Shown piece after piece: positions 16,463 through 25,332 of a DNA stretch of 64,000 nt (its first letter is position 1; every line of letters begins with the position of its first letter). The DNA lies in assembly GCF_004010955.1 (NCBI RefSeq), contig NZ_CP025227.1, positions 2,914,001 through 2,978,000 of the forward strand, in the 5' to 3' direction. The notes under the pieces were generated by a model that had not been told where the DNA came from, ran no database searches, and saw nothing but the letters and a program-made list of their open reading frames with translations. The stretch comes from Actinomyces wuliandei (GTDB taxonomy: Bacteria > Actinomycetota > Actinomycetes > Actinomycetales > Actinomycetaceae). Made by a program: the position numbers and the translations under genes.

Positions 16463-16954
16463 TCAGTCCTCCGGGAAGTAGGCGGTACGGCTTACCGTGA
16501 CGTGCTCGGTGGTCAGCGCAGGCAGGCCGATGGGGATCCTGGCTGTCACCTCCACGCAGTGGGCGGAGCCGCAGCCGTCCCTCACCGACTCCAGGGTGAC
16601 CCAGCTGGGCAGGGAGCGCTCTGCGGCCACGGTCGCGGAGCGCCCCAGCATCGCGGCCCGGGCGCCGTCGCGTGCTGCCGCGCTGACGGAGGTCACGGTG
16701 GCGACAGCCAGGAACCCCTGGAGCAGCATGAGCAGCACCAGCACCAGGACCGGGACGAAGGCGATCAGCTCAATGTCGAGGACGCCGCTCTCGTCGCGGC
16801 GCAGCCTCCTCAGCAGGCGTCCAGGAGTCAGCGGGCACCCCGGGCGGGCCGCGCCCCTGGTCGCAGTGGTCATCCCAGTGGTCATCTCAGCCACCTTCTC
16901 ACTCGCCCTCTCAGCCACTGTCTCTGCCACCATCTCTGCCTCCCTCTCGGTCAC
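16463..16954 (-). CDS. TadE-like minor pilin
   Basis: 163 residues. The pilin-like segment is DESGVLDIELIAFVPVLVLVLL followed by a long helix and VSAAARDGARAAM, typical of TadE pseudopilins. Two cysteines follow in DGCGSAHCVE. The ~55-residue N-terminal extension is odd: it is a run of VAE/ERA/EKVAEM-type segments encoded by near-repeated DNA, and in-frame ATGs within it make the true start uncertain (16954 is the longest). Confidence 0.75.
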   Translation of the reverse strand: MTEREAEMVAETVAERASEKVAEMTTGMTTATRGAARPGCPLTPGRLLRRLRRDESGVLDIELIAFVPVLVLVLLMLLQGFLAVATVTSVSAAARDGARAAMLGRSATVAAERSLPSWVTLESVRDGCGSAHCVEVTARIPIGLPALTTEHVTVSRTAYFPED

Positions 16955-17011
16955 GGTCCTGGCTACAGGGGGCCGTCACCGGCCCGGTCACAGTCCTGGT
17001 CACGGTCGCGG

Positions 17012-18553
17012 TCATGACTGCGCCTCCCACACGATCCCGGCACTGGCGGAGGTGCTCAGGTCGAGGACGGAGGGCACCGGGACGGTGACCGTCACCTCGC
17101 TGGAGGCGCTGCGCTCGATCCGCATCCCCGACCGGTAGGGGACAGGCAAGCGCTGCCTCACCTCGCGGTGGACCTGTGAGGTGCTCATGCCGGTCCCGTA
17201 GGCGTGGGCCGCCTCCTGTGCCGCGTGGTTGGCCATCATGTAGGACACTCCGTAGCCGAGCAGCTGGACGCCCAGCAGCAGCGCGGCCGTGGCCAGGGCA
17301 AACACCGCCGGGAACTCGACGATCACCTGCCCCCGCTGCGAGCGCAGGCCCCGGGCACCGCGACGACGCAGCCGTGAGCCAGGCGCCCGCGCCTCCTCCG
17401 GGGGAGGCGCTGACACGGCCACGGCCCCACCCAGGAGCATGCTGGTCACGGGCTGGACCGCCTTCACCAGGGCAGGCACCTTGGCGGTCAGCAGCGTGGA
17501 GGAGTTCACCGCCACGTCCATCTGCGCGGTGAGGTCGGGGACGGAGGCGGCCAGGGGGAGCTCGGTCATCCGCGCCGCCATCCTGGGCTGGATCTCGCGC
17601 TGTCGGCCACTGCGGTTCATCACCATCTCCACGGTCCGTCCACGGGCAATGTCAAGTCGGGTGAGTGCCTCCGTCAGGCTCCGCACCGAGCGCAGGGCCG
17701 GGGCGTCGGGGGTCGCTACCACAAGCACCCGGTCCGCGCAGTCCAGTGCCATGGCCAGGACGTCGTCCATGCGGCTGCCGCAGTCCAGGACCACGTGGTC
17801 GAACTGGTAGCGCAGCATGCTGATGACCTGACGGGTGGCCGCCTCGGTCATGGCCTCCCCCGCCTCGCCGTGCTCCGGGGCAGGCAGCAGGGAGAGCCCG
17901 CCCGGCAGCGGGTAGGTGACCTCGGCGACCTCCCGGGCGCTGGCCTCCGCCGCGATGTCCACCAGGTCGATGATCGAGCGCCGCACGGACAGGCCCGCCA
18001 TCGCGGCCAGGTCCCCTCCGCGCACATCCAGGTCCACCAGGCAGGTGCGGGCGTGCTGGGCCAGCTGGCCTGCTGCTACCAGCGCGACCGTGGAGGTCCC
18101 CACCCCGCCCTTGGCTCCGACCACGGCGGTGACGGTGCCCTGCCGCCGGGCGCCGTCCTCCTCCTGCACCCCGAGCCCCTGTACCGCCTGGGACCAGGCG
18201 AGCACCGGCTGGAGGCGGCTGTAGAGCTCCTCCAGGGACAGGGGGAGGGTGAGCACGCTGCGGGCACCCGCGTCCATGGCTGCGCTCAGGAGCTCGGTGC
18301 TGCGGCTGCGAACCAGCAGGATGACCGGGACCAGGGGGTAGGAGCGAGCCACCTCCTGCACGACCGCGAGCGCGGAGACGTCGGCGAGGGCCTCGTCGAC
18401 CAGGACGCAGGAGCCCTCGTCCGTATCCAGGTGCTCGCGCAGACGTGCCAGGGACTCCACCGCCGTGACCTCGCCCAGCCCGTCGGCCTCCGCCAGGGCA
18501 GCGGCCACCTGCCGGCGCACGGCCTCCTCACTGGTCAGAAGGTACTGCATCAC
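17012..18553 (-). CDS. CpaE/TadZ ATPase fused to a TadE-like pseudopilin
   Basis: 513 residues. Residues 1-120 resemble a degenerate receiver domain. Residues ~140-385 are a MinD/ParA-type ATPase with the deviant Walker A VVGAKGGVGTST and LVDLDVRGGDLA, as in CpaE/TadZ proteins that localise the pilus. After an RRRGARGLRSQ linker comes RGQVIVEFPAVFALATAALL with one hydrophobic helix and about 70 extracytoplasmic residues, a TadE-type pseudopilin. The reading frame is continuous with no in-frame stop, so it is a fusion rather than two genes. The start (GTG 18553 or ATG 18550) overlaps the cpaB stop. Confidence 0.85.
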   Translation of the reverse strand: MMQYLLTSEEAVRRQVAAALAEADGLGEVTAVESLARLREHLDTDEGSCVLVDEALADVSALAVVQEVARSYPLVPVILLVRSRSTELLSAAMDAGARSVLTLPLSLEELYSRLQPVLAWSQAVQGLGVQEEDGARRQGTVTAVVGAKGGVGTSTVALVAAGQLAQHARTCLVDLDVRGGDLAAMAGLSVRRSIIDLVDIAAEASAREVAEVTYPLPGGLSLLPAPEHGEAGEAMTEAATRQVISMLRYQFDHVVLDCGSRMDDVLAMALDCADRVLVVATPDAPALRSVRSLTEALTRLDIARGRTVEMVMNRSGRQREIQPRMAARMTELPLAASVPDLTAQMDVAVNSSTLLTAKVPALVKAVQPVTSMLLGGAVAVSAPPPEEARAPGSRLRRRGARGLRSQRGQVIVEFPAVFALATAALLLGVQLLGYGVSYMMANHAAQEAAHAYGTGMSTSQVHREVRQRLPVPYRSGMRIERSASSEVTVTVPVPSVLDLSTSASAGIVWEAQS

Positions 18554-19275
18554 TGCTCGCCCTCCTCGCCCTCAGCCGGGACGTCCATCGCGGTGTACTC
18601 GGGATTGACGACCAGGCTGTCGTCACCCTCGCGACGCAGCAGGAGCCTCAGCTTGGTGGAGAAGCTCTCCCCGTAGGCCAGCTTGAGCGAGTCGTCCGGG
18701 GTCAGGGCGAAGGTGACCGGCACGGCCTCCGACTCGGAGAAGTCGCCGGAGTCGGACTCGTCCTCCACGGTGGTCGCGACTCCCACGTCGGTGACCAGGG
18801 CGTTTTGGATGATGACCTCGGCCGTGCGCTGCTCGGTGGTGGGGTCCTCCAGGGTGGTCACGACGTCCACCCGGGCGCCGGAGGTGATCTTGCCGGCCAC
18901 GCCGGTCTCCGCGTCCACCATGATCGTCACCTCCCGGTAGCCCTCCGTCAGCTGCGGGGGGTCCTGGAGCATGCTGGCCTGGAGGACCGCCCCCTGGCTG
19001 TAGGAGGAGGCGGCCACCTTCCCCTGGAGCTCGCTCAGGTCGTGGAGCGCGTCGTCAGGGGCCCAGCGCCGGGGCACCTCGACCGCCGTGACGTCCTCGG
19101 CCGTGACCTCCTGCAGCTCGTTGACGTCGCCCGACAGCTCCAGGACCGTAGTCACGGGACCGACCTGGGAGGAGACGGACTGGACGTAGTTGAGCACCAC
19201 CACGAAGGTGACCAGCGCACCCAGGACCGTGGCGAGAATGAGCAGGACGCCGCGTCGTTGGCGTGGATTCATCAT
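18550..19275 (-). CDS. cpaB: Flp pilus assembly protein CpaB/RcpC
   Basis: 241 residues from the tandem ATGATG at 19275; the second ATG (19272) is better spaced from AGGAGG. An N-terminal membrane helix (about 8-28) precedes an SAF-type domain (TAEDVTAVEVPRRWAP, QGAVLQASML) and a RcpC-type domain (VTIMVDAETGVAGKITSGARVDVV). This is the usual CpaB architecture. The first ATG overlaps the stop of the zinc-ribbon gene (ATGA). Confidence 0.85.
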   Translation of the reverse strand: MMNPRQRRGVLLILATVLGALVTFVVVLNYVQSVSSQVGPVTTVLELSGDVNELQEVTAEDVTAVEVPRRWAPDDALHDLSELQGKVAASSYSQGAVLQASMLQDPPQLTEGYREVTIMVDAETGVAGKITSGARVDVVTTLEDPTTEQRTAEVIIQNALVTDVGVATTVEDESDSGDFSESEAVPVTFALTPDDSLKLAYGESFSTKLRLLLRREGDDSLVVNPEYTAMDVPAEGEEGEQ

Positions 19276-20135
19276 GCCTCCTTTGGTGAGTGGGCAGAAG
19301 CAGCGGGTGGCGGCGGCGCAGGGGCTGCGGGGGGTGGCGGTGCCGGGACGGTAGGCGGTGGCGGAGCAGGGGCAGCAGAAGCAGCACGGGGACCGGTACG
19401 GGGCGCGGTCTCGTAGGGCCAGGTCCCGCACAGGAGGCAGCCCTGCGGGGTCGCCAGCTGCCCGCAGCGCGGACAGGCTGTCCGGGCAAAGCGCGTCAGG
19501 GCCTGGGTGACCAGAGGCTCCGGGTCCGCGTCAAGCACTGTCAGCTCCGCCCAGGCCCGCGCCGGCCAGCGCCGGGAGCGGGGCAGGAGCGGCTCGCGGC
19601 GGATGCCGAGCTGCTCCAGGTTGGCGATGACCCGGCCCGAGTCGTCCTGGGCGGCCCACACCGCCAGGCGCGCCTGCCTGGGCACCTCCCAGGTGAGGTC
19701 GTTGACCTTGGTGACCACCCCCCGGCCCAGGTCCAGGGCAAAACGTGTTCCCGGCAGCAGGCCCTGGACGTGCTGGCTGAGGCTGGGCGCCGGGCTGGTC
19801 AGCCTGCTGACCGAGGTCAGCGCGACCCGGGTGCGTAGTGCGGGCGCAAGAGCACTGATGACGACGGGGGCCTGGCCCAGCACCTGCGGGCTGAGCCGGG
19901 AGAGGCAGTAGGCGAGCGCCCGGAACCGCGTCTCCGGCTCGTCAAGCGCCAGCACACCGAGCGAACCGTCGTTGAGGACGCCGCGAACCGTGCGGGCCTC
20001 CTGCTCCTCCTCACCGGTGCGGCACAGGAGGAGCACGGGACCGCGGTCCTGGCCCGCGAGAATCTCAAGGACCTGGGAGGCGTCCTGGTCACCGGTGTCA
20101 CCGCCGGGGGAACGGGAGGTGGGGAGCACAAGCAT
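19272..20135 (-). CDS. Zinc-ribbon protein of the Tad operon, unknown function
   Basis: 287 residues from ATG 20135. The body (to about 210) has no recognised domain. A zinc ribbon follows, with two CxxC pairs about nine residues apart (CPRCGQLATPQGCLLC). The last ~50 residues are a Pro/Ala tail in APAPPPP-type repeats. It is the first gene of the tight cpaB-cpaE-tadE-cpaF-tadB-tadC run and is translationally coupled to cpaB, so a role in pilus assembly or its control is likely. No clear ribosome site is seen at the chosen start. Confidence 0.6.
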   Translation of the reverse strand: MLVLPTSRSPGGDTGDQDASQVLEILAGQDRGPVLLLCRTGEEEQEARTVRGVLNDGSLGVLALDEPETRFRALAYCLSRLSPQVLGQAPVVISALAPALRTRVALTSVSRLTSPAPSLSQHVQGLLPGTRFALDLGRGVVTKVNDLTWEVPRQARLAVWAAQDDSGRVIANLEQLGIRREPLLPRSRRWPARAWAELTVLDADPEPLVTQALTRFARTACPRCGQLATPQGCLLCGTWPYETAPRTGPRAASAAPAPPPPTVPAPPPPAAPAPPPPAASAHSPKEA

Positions 20136-20441
20136 CGTGTGGGAACTTTCTGTGTCTATGGGGAGTTTCTGCGTTGTTGCCGCACGCCGCGCGTGCAGCA
20201 CCGTGGCCGGTTTAGCAACCCACAGCCAACAGGGGCTGGGGGCAGCTAGTTCAGGTGCCTACGAGGCGGCACCGAGATGATCTCCCGGCGAGTTCCCGGT
20301 GGAGACCCAAGGAACAACGTTTCGATAACGACGGTATCAGAAACTTGCAATCTTTTTCCCAGGAACTGCATGTTCTTAACCTCACACCACGGGCACTCCT
20401 CTCCGTCGCTCGGCCACGTGCTCAGGGGTTCTCAGAGGTCC
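20136..20441. other. Intergenic region, probable Tad operon promoter
   Basis: No coding capacity is supported. Positions about 20315-20400 are distinctly AT-richer than the surroundings. On the minus strand they contain TTGCAA and TTATCG 16 bp apart, a weak promoter candidate about 180 bp upstream of the zinc-ribbon gene. The prepilin peptidase gene also reads away from here only after another ~880 bp, so this is the main break between it and the tad genes. Confidence 0.35.
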
Positions 20442-21323
20442 TCAGGTCACCACCAGGGGCCACGTCAGCAGGGCGCCCGCCACCAGGTAAGGGCCATAGG
20501 CCATGGGGTCCTTGCGCCCGGCCCGGCGGGAGACCAGCAGAAGCACGGCGGCCAGCCCGCCCAGGAGGACGCCGACCCACAGGCCCACCAGGACCACCAG
20601 GCCGCCGTACCAGCCCAGCCACAGCCCGATGACGGCGCACAGCTTGACGTCACCCATCCCCAGGCCTGAGGGGAGCAGCGCGAGCAGCAGGCTGGCGCCT
20701 CCAGCCCCCAGGCCGCACAGCACCGCCCGCAGGGCCGCGCCCGGGCTCCCCGCTCCGACCGCCACCGCCACCGCCCCACTCAGCCCCAGCCAGGCCGCCG
20801 CCGAGCCCAGCAGCCGATTGGGCAGCAGACGGGCCACGACGTCGACGCTGGCGGCACACGTCAGCAGGGCATAGACCGGCACGGCCACCAGCGCCGCGCC
20901 CGTCGCACCCGCCCGCAGGCCCCACCAGGCGCACAGCCCGCCGGACAGCAGCGCGAGCACGGCCTGCGGCCCGGACCCCAGGAGCCCCGGCCACACCAGC
21001 CGCTGGCCCAGGGCAGCACCGGCAGCACCGGCAGTGTCGGCAGCGCCAGCAGCGTCACCACCGGCATCGTCACCGACGTCCTGACTGTCATCCTGACCGT
21101 CATCCTGACTGTCATCGTCGTCGGGGACCGGCTCGCGGACGTAGCGGCGCGCCCATACCGACACCGGCCCCGCTATCACCACCACCGAGCAGACGAGGAC
21201 GGCGCCGAGCAGCCAGGGAGCGAGCGCGGGCAGTGACCCGGAAAGCGACCCGGGGAGGAGCGGCGCGGGGAAAGACGCCAGGGACCAGGACGGGGACGAG
21301 GACAGGGGCAGAGGGGACGGCAC
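20442..21323 (-). CDS. A24-family prepilin peptidase
   Basis: 293 residues from GTG 21323, with about seven hydrophobic segments. The catalytic aspartates of the family are present: one in SVDVVARLLPNRL and one in GLGMGDVKLCAVIG (the GxGD motif). The N-terminal ~110 residues add an acidic Asp/Ala/Gly-rich insertion (DDDDSQDDGQDDSQD) between the first two helices. No CxxC methyltransferase domain is seen, consistent with TadV/CpaA-type enzymes that only cleave. It should process the Flp pilin and pseudopilins. Confidence 0.88.
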   Translation of the reverse strand: MPSPLPLSSSPSWSLASFPAPLLPGSLSGSLPALAPWLLGAVLVCSVVVIAGPVSVWARRYVREPVPDDDDSQDDGQDDSQDVGDDAGGDAAGAADTAGAAGAALGQRLVWPGLLGSGPQAVLALLSGGLCAWWGLRAGATGAALVAVPVYALLTCAASVDVVARLLPNRLLGSAAAWLGLSGAVAVAVGAGSPGAALRAVLCGLGAGGASLLLALLPSGLGMGDVKLCAVIGLWLGWYGGLVVLVGLWVGVLLGGLAAVLLLVSRRAGRKDPMAYGPYLVAGALLTWPLVVT

Positions 21324-21334
21324 GACAGCGTCCC

Positions 21335-21811
21335 TCAGTGGCCCTGGACCGCGACGTTACCGCACCTAGCGGCGCCGACAGCCTTAGCAGCGTCAGCGGC
21401 CCCAGACGGACCGGTCAGGCCAGCCGGGTCCGCAAGAACCACGCTTGACAGCACCGCGCCGGGGACCACCCCCAGGCGAGCAGCCTCCCCCTGCGCCATC
21501 TCCACCACTGCCGCAGCACGCGGACAAGGCAGCCCCACACGGCCGGGCGCCAGCGGGGCGACCGCGAGCACCTCGCCGGAGCGGGCGATATAGACGACAT
21601 CAATGGGGTAACGCATGCCCCAGCAGTGGACCCAGCTGCAGCGCGTGATCCACACGGCGCCATCGATCCCGTCCGTCCCCAGCAGGCCGGTGCGGCGCTC
21701 GCTCCTGCTGCGCGCCGTCCACACCGGCAGGTCCGTCACCTTCCCGTCAACAGCAAGGCGGGGACGCGTGCTTGTCTCCGCGTCTGACCAGGTCGGTGTT
21801 GTCCTAGGCAC
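21335..21811 (-). CDS. DUF192 family protein
   Basis: 158 residues from GTG 21811. The DUF192 core is clear: RRTGLLGTDGIDGAVWI, WVHCWGMRYPIDVVYIARSG, then LPCPRAAAVVEM. Members are small beta-rich proteins, often near pilus or secretion genes in actinobacteria; their activity is unknown. It ends 11 bp before the prepilin peptidase starts, so the two are probably cotranscribed. It carries a longer Ala/Gly tail than usual. Confidence 0.85.
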   Translation of the reverse strand: MPRTTPTWSDAETSTRPRLAVDGKVTDLPVWTARSRSERRTGLLGTDGIDGAVWITRCSWVHCWGMRYPIDVVYIARSGEVLAVAPLAPGRVGLPCPRAAAVVEMAQGEAARLGVVPGAVLSSVVLADPAGLTGPSGAADAAKAVGAARCGNVAVQGH

Positions 21812-22074
21812 GCGCGGAGACTATAAAGCCGCCAGACCCCCTCATAAGGGGCATCCGCCCCCACATGACGGGGCGTCATCAGGGCACGACGAGGTGCCGC
21901 CAGGCGGCAGGCCGTGCTCAACCACGCCGAACCGACCCTCGGTAGGACGCGCCTCCCACCGCACAGTGCGACTCGCCGCAGCACCTGCGGGACCACCCCA
22001 CATCATCTGAGCACTCACCACGGCTCACGGTGGCCCTGCCAACCGCACGCACCCACGACCACTAGGATGACCTC

Positions 22075-22416
22075 GTGATCTTCAAGGCAGTGCGCGAGGC
22101 GGCCCCGTACCCGGAGCACGGGGTCACGACCCAGCGTGAGTGGGCTGTCATCGCACCGCGCCAGGTACGGCTGGCCGACCTCACCACCACGCGAGCGACT
22201 CTTGACCTGCGCAGCCTCCTTGACGACGACTCGACGTTCTACGGGGACCTGTTCGCCCACGTCGTCGCCTACCACGGCGAGCTCTACCTGGAGACGGGGC
22301 TGCACCGCGCCCTGCGGGCCGCCCTCCAGGGACGCACGGCCATCCACGCCAGGATCCTGGAGGTCGACGCCAACGGCGTGCCCCGACTCGCCCCGGCCCC
22401 GCCGACGGACTACTGA
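22075..22416 (+). CDS. Conserved actinobacterial protein, possible VapB-type antitoxin
   Basis: 113 residues from GTG 22075. The sequence (VTTQREWAVIAPRQVRLADL, then STFYGDLFAHVVAYHGELYLE and LHRALRAALQGRTAIHARIL) matches a conserved protein found beside LytR_C genes in related actinobacteria. Databases often label it a VapB-family antitoxin; no adjacent PIN-domain toxin is present. It lies 50 bp upstream of the LytR_C gene on the same strand. Confidence 0.55.
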   Translation: MIFKAVREAAPYPEHGVTTQREWAVIAPRQVRLADLTTTRATLDLRSLLDDDSTFYGDLFAHVVAYHGELYLETGLHRALRAALQGRTAIHARILEVDANGVPRLAPAPPTDY

Positions 22417-22465
22417 GGACTGCTGACGGACTACGGCACCTGCCACCGTCTACTACCCTGGGGGC

Positions 22466-23080
22466 GTGAGCAACCCTGCGGACCCACGCGCCGAGTACCG
22501 GCAGCACATGCAGCGTCGGCAGACGACCGCCATCGGTACAGTCCTGTCCATCATGGCAGGCCTGGTGGTGATCGGCCTGATGGTGTGGACCGGCCTGATC
22601 CCCCTGAGCGGCCCAGCCTTCTCCCGCGACGAGGCCACCGAGGCCTACACCCCGCCCCCCTGCCCCCCGGCGGACTCCACCACCGTGGACCTCACGGGGC
22701 TGACCATCAACGTCTACAACGGCTCGGAGACTGTCGGCCTGGCCGGCACCGTGGAGACCGTGCTCACTGACGCGGGCCTGACGGTGGACACCGCTGACGA
22801 CTGGCCCGAGGACTACCGTGGCAACGTCCAGATCATGGTCTCGCAGGCCGGGCTGGTCAACGGGTACTCCCTGGCGCAGATCTTCCCCGACTCCACCGTG
22901 CAGATCGATACCAGCCTGGACCCCTCCGACGAGACCGTCTCGGTGGTCCTCGGCGCGGAGTACGCCCACACGGTGCTCACCGCTGACGAGATCGCCCTGG
23001 TGGGCTCCGGCCAGACGATCGTCCCGCCGTCGGGCTGCGTCGCCGCCAGCGAGGCCAGCGCCGAGGCCACCGCCAGCTGA
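22466..23080 (+). CDS. Membrane-anchored LytR C-terminal domain protein
   Basis: 204 residues from a GTG. A short cytoplasmic segment, one membrane helix at about 21-45 (AIGTVLSIMAGLVVIGLMVW), then an extracytoplasmic LytR_C domain beginning TVDLTGLTINVYNGSETVGLAGTVETVL. The domain occurs alone or attached to LytR-CpsA-Psr wall-polymer ligases. Here the catalytic LCP domain is absent, so a partner or regulator at the cell wall is the likely role. It is followed by a strong terminator. Confidence 0.8.
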   Translation: MSNPADPRAEYRQHMQRRQTTAIGTVLSIMAGLVVIGLMVWTGLIPLSGPAFSRDEATEAYTPPPCPPADSTTVDLTGLTINVYNGSETVGLAGTVETVLTDAGLTVDTADDWPEDYRGNVQIMVSQAGLVNGYSLAQIFPDSTVQIDTSLDPSDETVSVVLGAEYAHTVLTADEIALVGSGQTIVPPSGCVAASEASAEATAS

Positions 23081-23107
23081 CGAGACGACTGAGACGGCCC
23101 GACGACG

Positions 23108-23142
23108 GCCAGTCACCAGCCAGCGCTTGACTGGTGACTGGC
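23108..23142. terminator. Bidirectional terminator between convergent genes
   Basis: GCCAGTCACCAG and CTGGTGACTGGC form a perfect 12-bp stem with an 11-nt loop, between the LytR_C gene (+) and uraA (-), whose stops face each other. Confidence 0.75.
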
Positions 23143-23190
23143 TGACAGCGGCTAGTCAGCCTGCTTCCACCCTCTCACACGCCAGGAGGC

Positions 23191-24597
23191 TCAGTCCTGG
23201 GCAGCGCGGGCAGGCACCCGCTGGGAGTAGGGCGGCCCCTCCAGCTCGCTGCCTGCGGGGGCCGAGGCCGGGGACGCCTGCTCCAAATTGGTCCCGCGCG
23301 CCCTCGAGACCCACCGCATGACGTGGTAGATGACGACTGCGGCCGCCGAGCCCAGGGCGATCCCCTCAAAGCTCGTACCGTTCCACACCAGGGTGTAGTT
23401 GGCGATGGCCACCACCATGGACACCGCAGCAGTGTTGAGGTTGACGGGGTCAGAGAAGTCCACCCGGTTCTGCACCCAGATACGGACCCCCAGCATCCCG
23501 ATCATGCCGTACAGCACCGTGGCCGCCCCTCCCAGGACACCCGCTGGGATCGTCGCGACAACCGCACCAAACTTGGGCAGCATGGACAGTGCCAGCGCCG
23601 TCGTGGCCGCCACCACGTAGGCTGCGGTCGAGTAGACGCGCGTCGCCGCCATGACACCGATGTTCTCCGCGTAGGTCGTGGTGCCGGACCCGCCTCCCGC
23701 TCCGGCGAGGACTGTGGACAGACCGTCGGCAGCCAGGGCGCGCCCGGTGACGTCGTCAAGATCCTCCCCTGTCATGGCGGACACCGACTTCACGTGCCCG
23801 ATGTTCTCCGCGACCAGCACCAGCACCACGGGGACAAACAGCCCCAGGAGGGAGACGTCGAAGGCAGGAGGGTGGAAGCCCGGCAGGCCCGCCCAGGACG
23901 CGGAGGAGACAGCGGAGAAGTCCACCTCGCCACGCAGGCAGGCCGTCAGGTAGCCGGCCAGCACGCCGATCAGGATCGCCAGGCGGCTGATGATCCCCTT
24001 GAACAGGACGGTGACCAGCAGGACGGACACGATGGTGACCATGGCGGTCACCGGAGCGGCCTGCACGTTGTCCCACGCTGACGGAGCCAGGTTGAAGCCG
24101 ATGAGGGAGACCACCGCACCGGTGACGATCGGTGGCATGAGCCGGTCGATCCAGGAGGCACCCGCCAGGTGGACCACGACGCCGACGACCATCAGGGAGG
24201 CTCCCGCCGCTATGACACCACCCTGAGCCAGGGAGGCCCTGTGGGCGTCAAGAGGGGCACCTCCGTCAGCCACGTAGCCGGTGACCGCGCCGATCGGGGC
24301 GATCAGGGCGAAGGACGATCCCAGGTAGCTGGGCAGGCGACCCGAGGTGACCCCCAGGAACAGCAGCGTGCCCACCCCGGTGAAGAACAAGGTGGTGGCC
24401 GGGTCGAATCCCGTCAGCAGCGGCACCAGGAAGGTGGCGCCGAACATGGCCACGACGTGCTGGACACCGATACCAACCGTGCGCGGCCAGGTCAGCCTCT
24501 CGTCAGGAGCCACGACCTCGCCGGGCGTGACGGAACGGCCGTCACCGTGAAGGCGCCAGCCACGGGAGAAGGGGAGTGAGGAGGGCAGCGGGGACAT
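23191..24597 (-). CDS. uraA: Uracil permease, NCS2/UraA family
   Basis: 468 residues from ATG 24597, preceded by AGGAGAAGA; a longer reading adds a non-conserved N-terminus. About 12-14 hydrophobic segments. Signatures include RTVGIGVQHVVAMFGATFLVPLLTG, PSYLGSSFALIAPIGAV, VLVLVAENIGHVKSV (substrate-binding Glu of the family) and GGSGTTTYAENIGVMAATRVYS. It imports uracil by proton symport. The upp gene at 36603, which salvages uracil to UMP, is not adjacent but completes the pathway. Confidence 0.9.
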   Translation of the reverse strand: MSPLPSSLPFSRGWRLHGDGRSVTPGEVVAPDERLTWPRTVGIGVQHVVAMFGATFLVPLLTGFDPATTLFFTGVGTLLFLGVTSGRLPSYLGSSFALIAPIGAVTGYVADGGAPLDAHRASLAQGGVIAAGASLMVVGVVVHLAGASWIDRLMPPIVTGAVVSLIGFNLAPSAWDNVQAAPVTAMVTIVSVLLVTVLFKGIISRLAILIGVLAGYLTACLRGEVDFSAVSSASWAGLPGFHPPAFDVSLLGLFVPVVLVLVAENIGHVKSVSAMTGEDLDDVTGRALAADGLSTVLAGAGGGSGTTTYAENIGVMAATRVYSTAAYVVAATTALALSMLPKFGAVVATIPAGVLGGAATVLYGMIGMLGVRIWVQNRVDFSDPVNLNTAAVSMVVAIANYTLVWNGTSFEGIALGSAAAVVIYHVMRWVSRARGTNLEQASPASAPAGSELEGPPYSQRVPARAAQD

Positions 24598-24833
24598 TCT
24601 TCTCCTGCCTGCGGTGTGGACGGATGCGTGGGGCAGGTGAGCGTCGGCAGCCGACGTCGTCCGCGCCTGCGCAGCAGGACCCGGCAGAGCCTGCCGGGTC
24701 TTCAGCATAGGCGTGCGCCCGTGAGCTGCTCGACCTGAGCAGGGGTGGGATCGGTCGCAGGTCTGTCGTGCCTGGGAGCAGGCCAGCCGTGCCCCGCGAG
24801 GCGGTCACGCGCTCGTGCAGGCATGATGGGGCT

Positions 24834-25253
24834 ATGTGCCCGCCTCCACCCGTACCACCGCAGCAGGCTCCCGCAGCCGGGTCGGCGCCCTCAGCACCCT
24901 CAGTGGCCTCGGCGGCGGAGCCAGTGTCTGACCTGTGGCCAGGACCCCCGCAGGACCACGCCGCCTTCCCCGGGACCGAGGTTCTCCGAGCCTCAGAGAT
25001 CTTCGCCGGACCCGGCTACCAGGCCCCGCAGCCCCGTACCGACCCGGTGGCCGCCCTTGCCCTGGTCTGCGCGCTGCTGTCCCCCGTGCCAGGTGCGGGA
25101 GCCCTCGCGCTGGGCCTGGGCCTGTGGGCCACCCGACGCCTGCGGACCCGGTTCGCCACAGGGGCCTCCCTGGCCCGGCTGGCCGTCGTCGTCGGCGCCA
25201 CCGCCACCGTCGCCTGGCTGTGGCTCAGTGGGCTGCTGCTCACGGTCCCCTGA
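24834..25253 (+). CDS. Proline-rich DUF4190-like membrane protein
   Basis: 139 residues from ATG 24834. The N-terminal ~70 residues are Pro/Ala/Ser-rich and the rest has two hydrophobic segments (about 78-100 and 112-135) separated by a basic loop, with PVAALALVCALLSPVPGAGALALGLG. This is the typical DUF4190 layout. Its function is unknown. The weak GATGGGG before ATG is the only ribosome-site candidate. Confidence 0.6.
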   Translation: MCPPPPVPPQQAPAAGSAPSAPSVASAAEPVSDLWPGPPQDHAAFPGTEVLRASEIFAGPGYQAPQPRTDPVAALALVCALLSPVPGAGALALGLGLWATRRLRTRFATGASLARLAVVVGATATVAWLWLSGLLLTVP

Positions 25254-25332
25254 GCCTCTCCCGAGCCGCTGCTCCCCGAGGCACGACCACCACCGGTTCC
25301 TCTGAGCGAACGGTTCCCCTTAGGGTAGTGGC

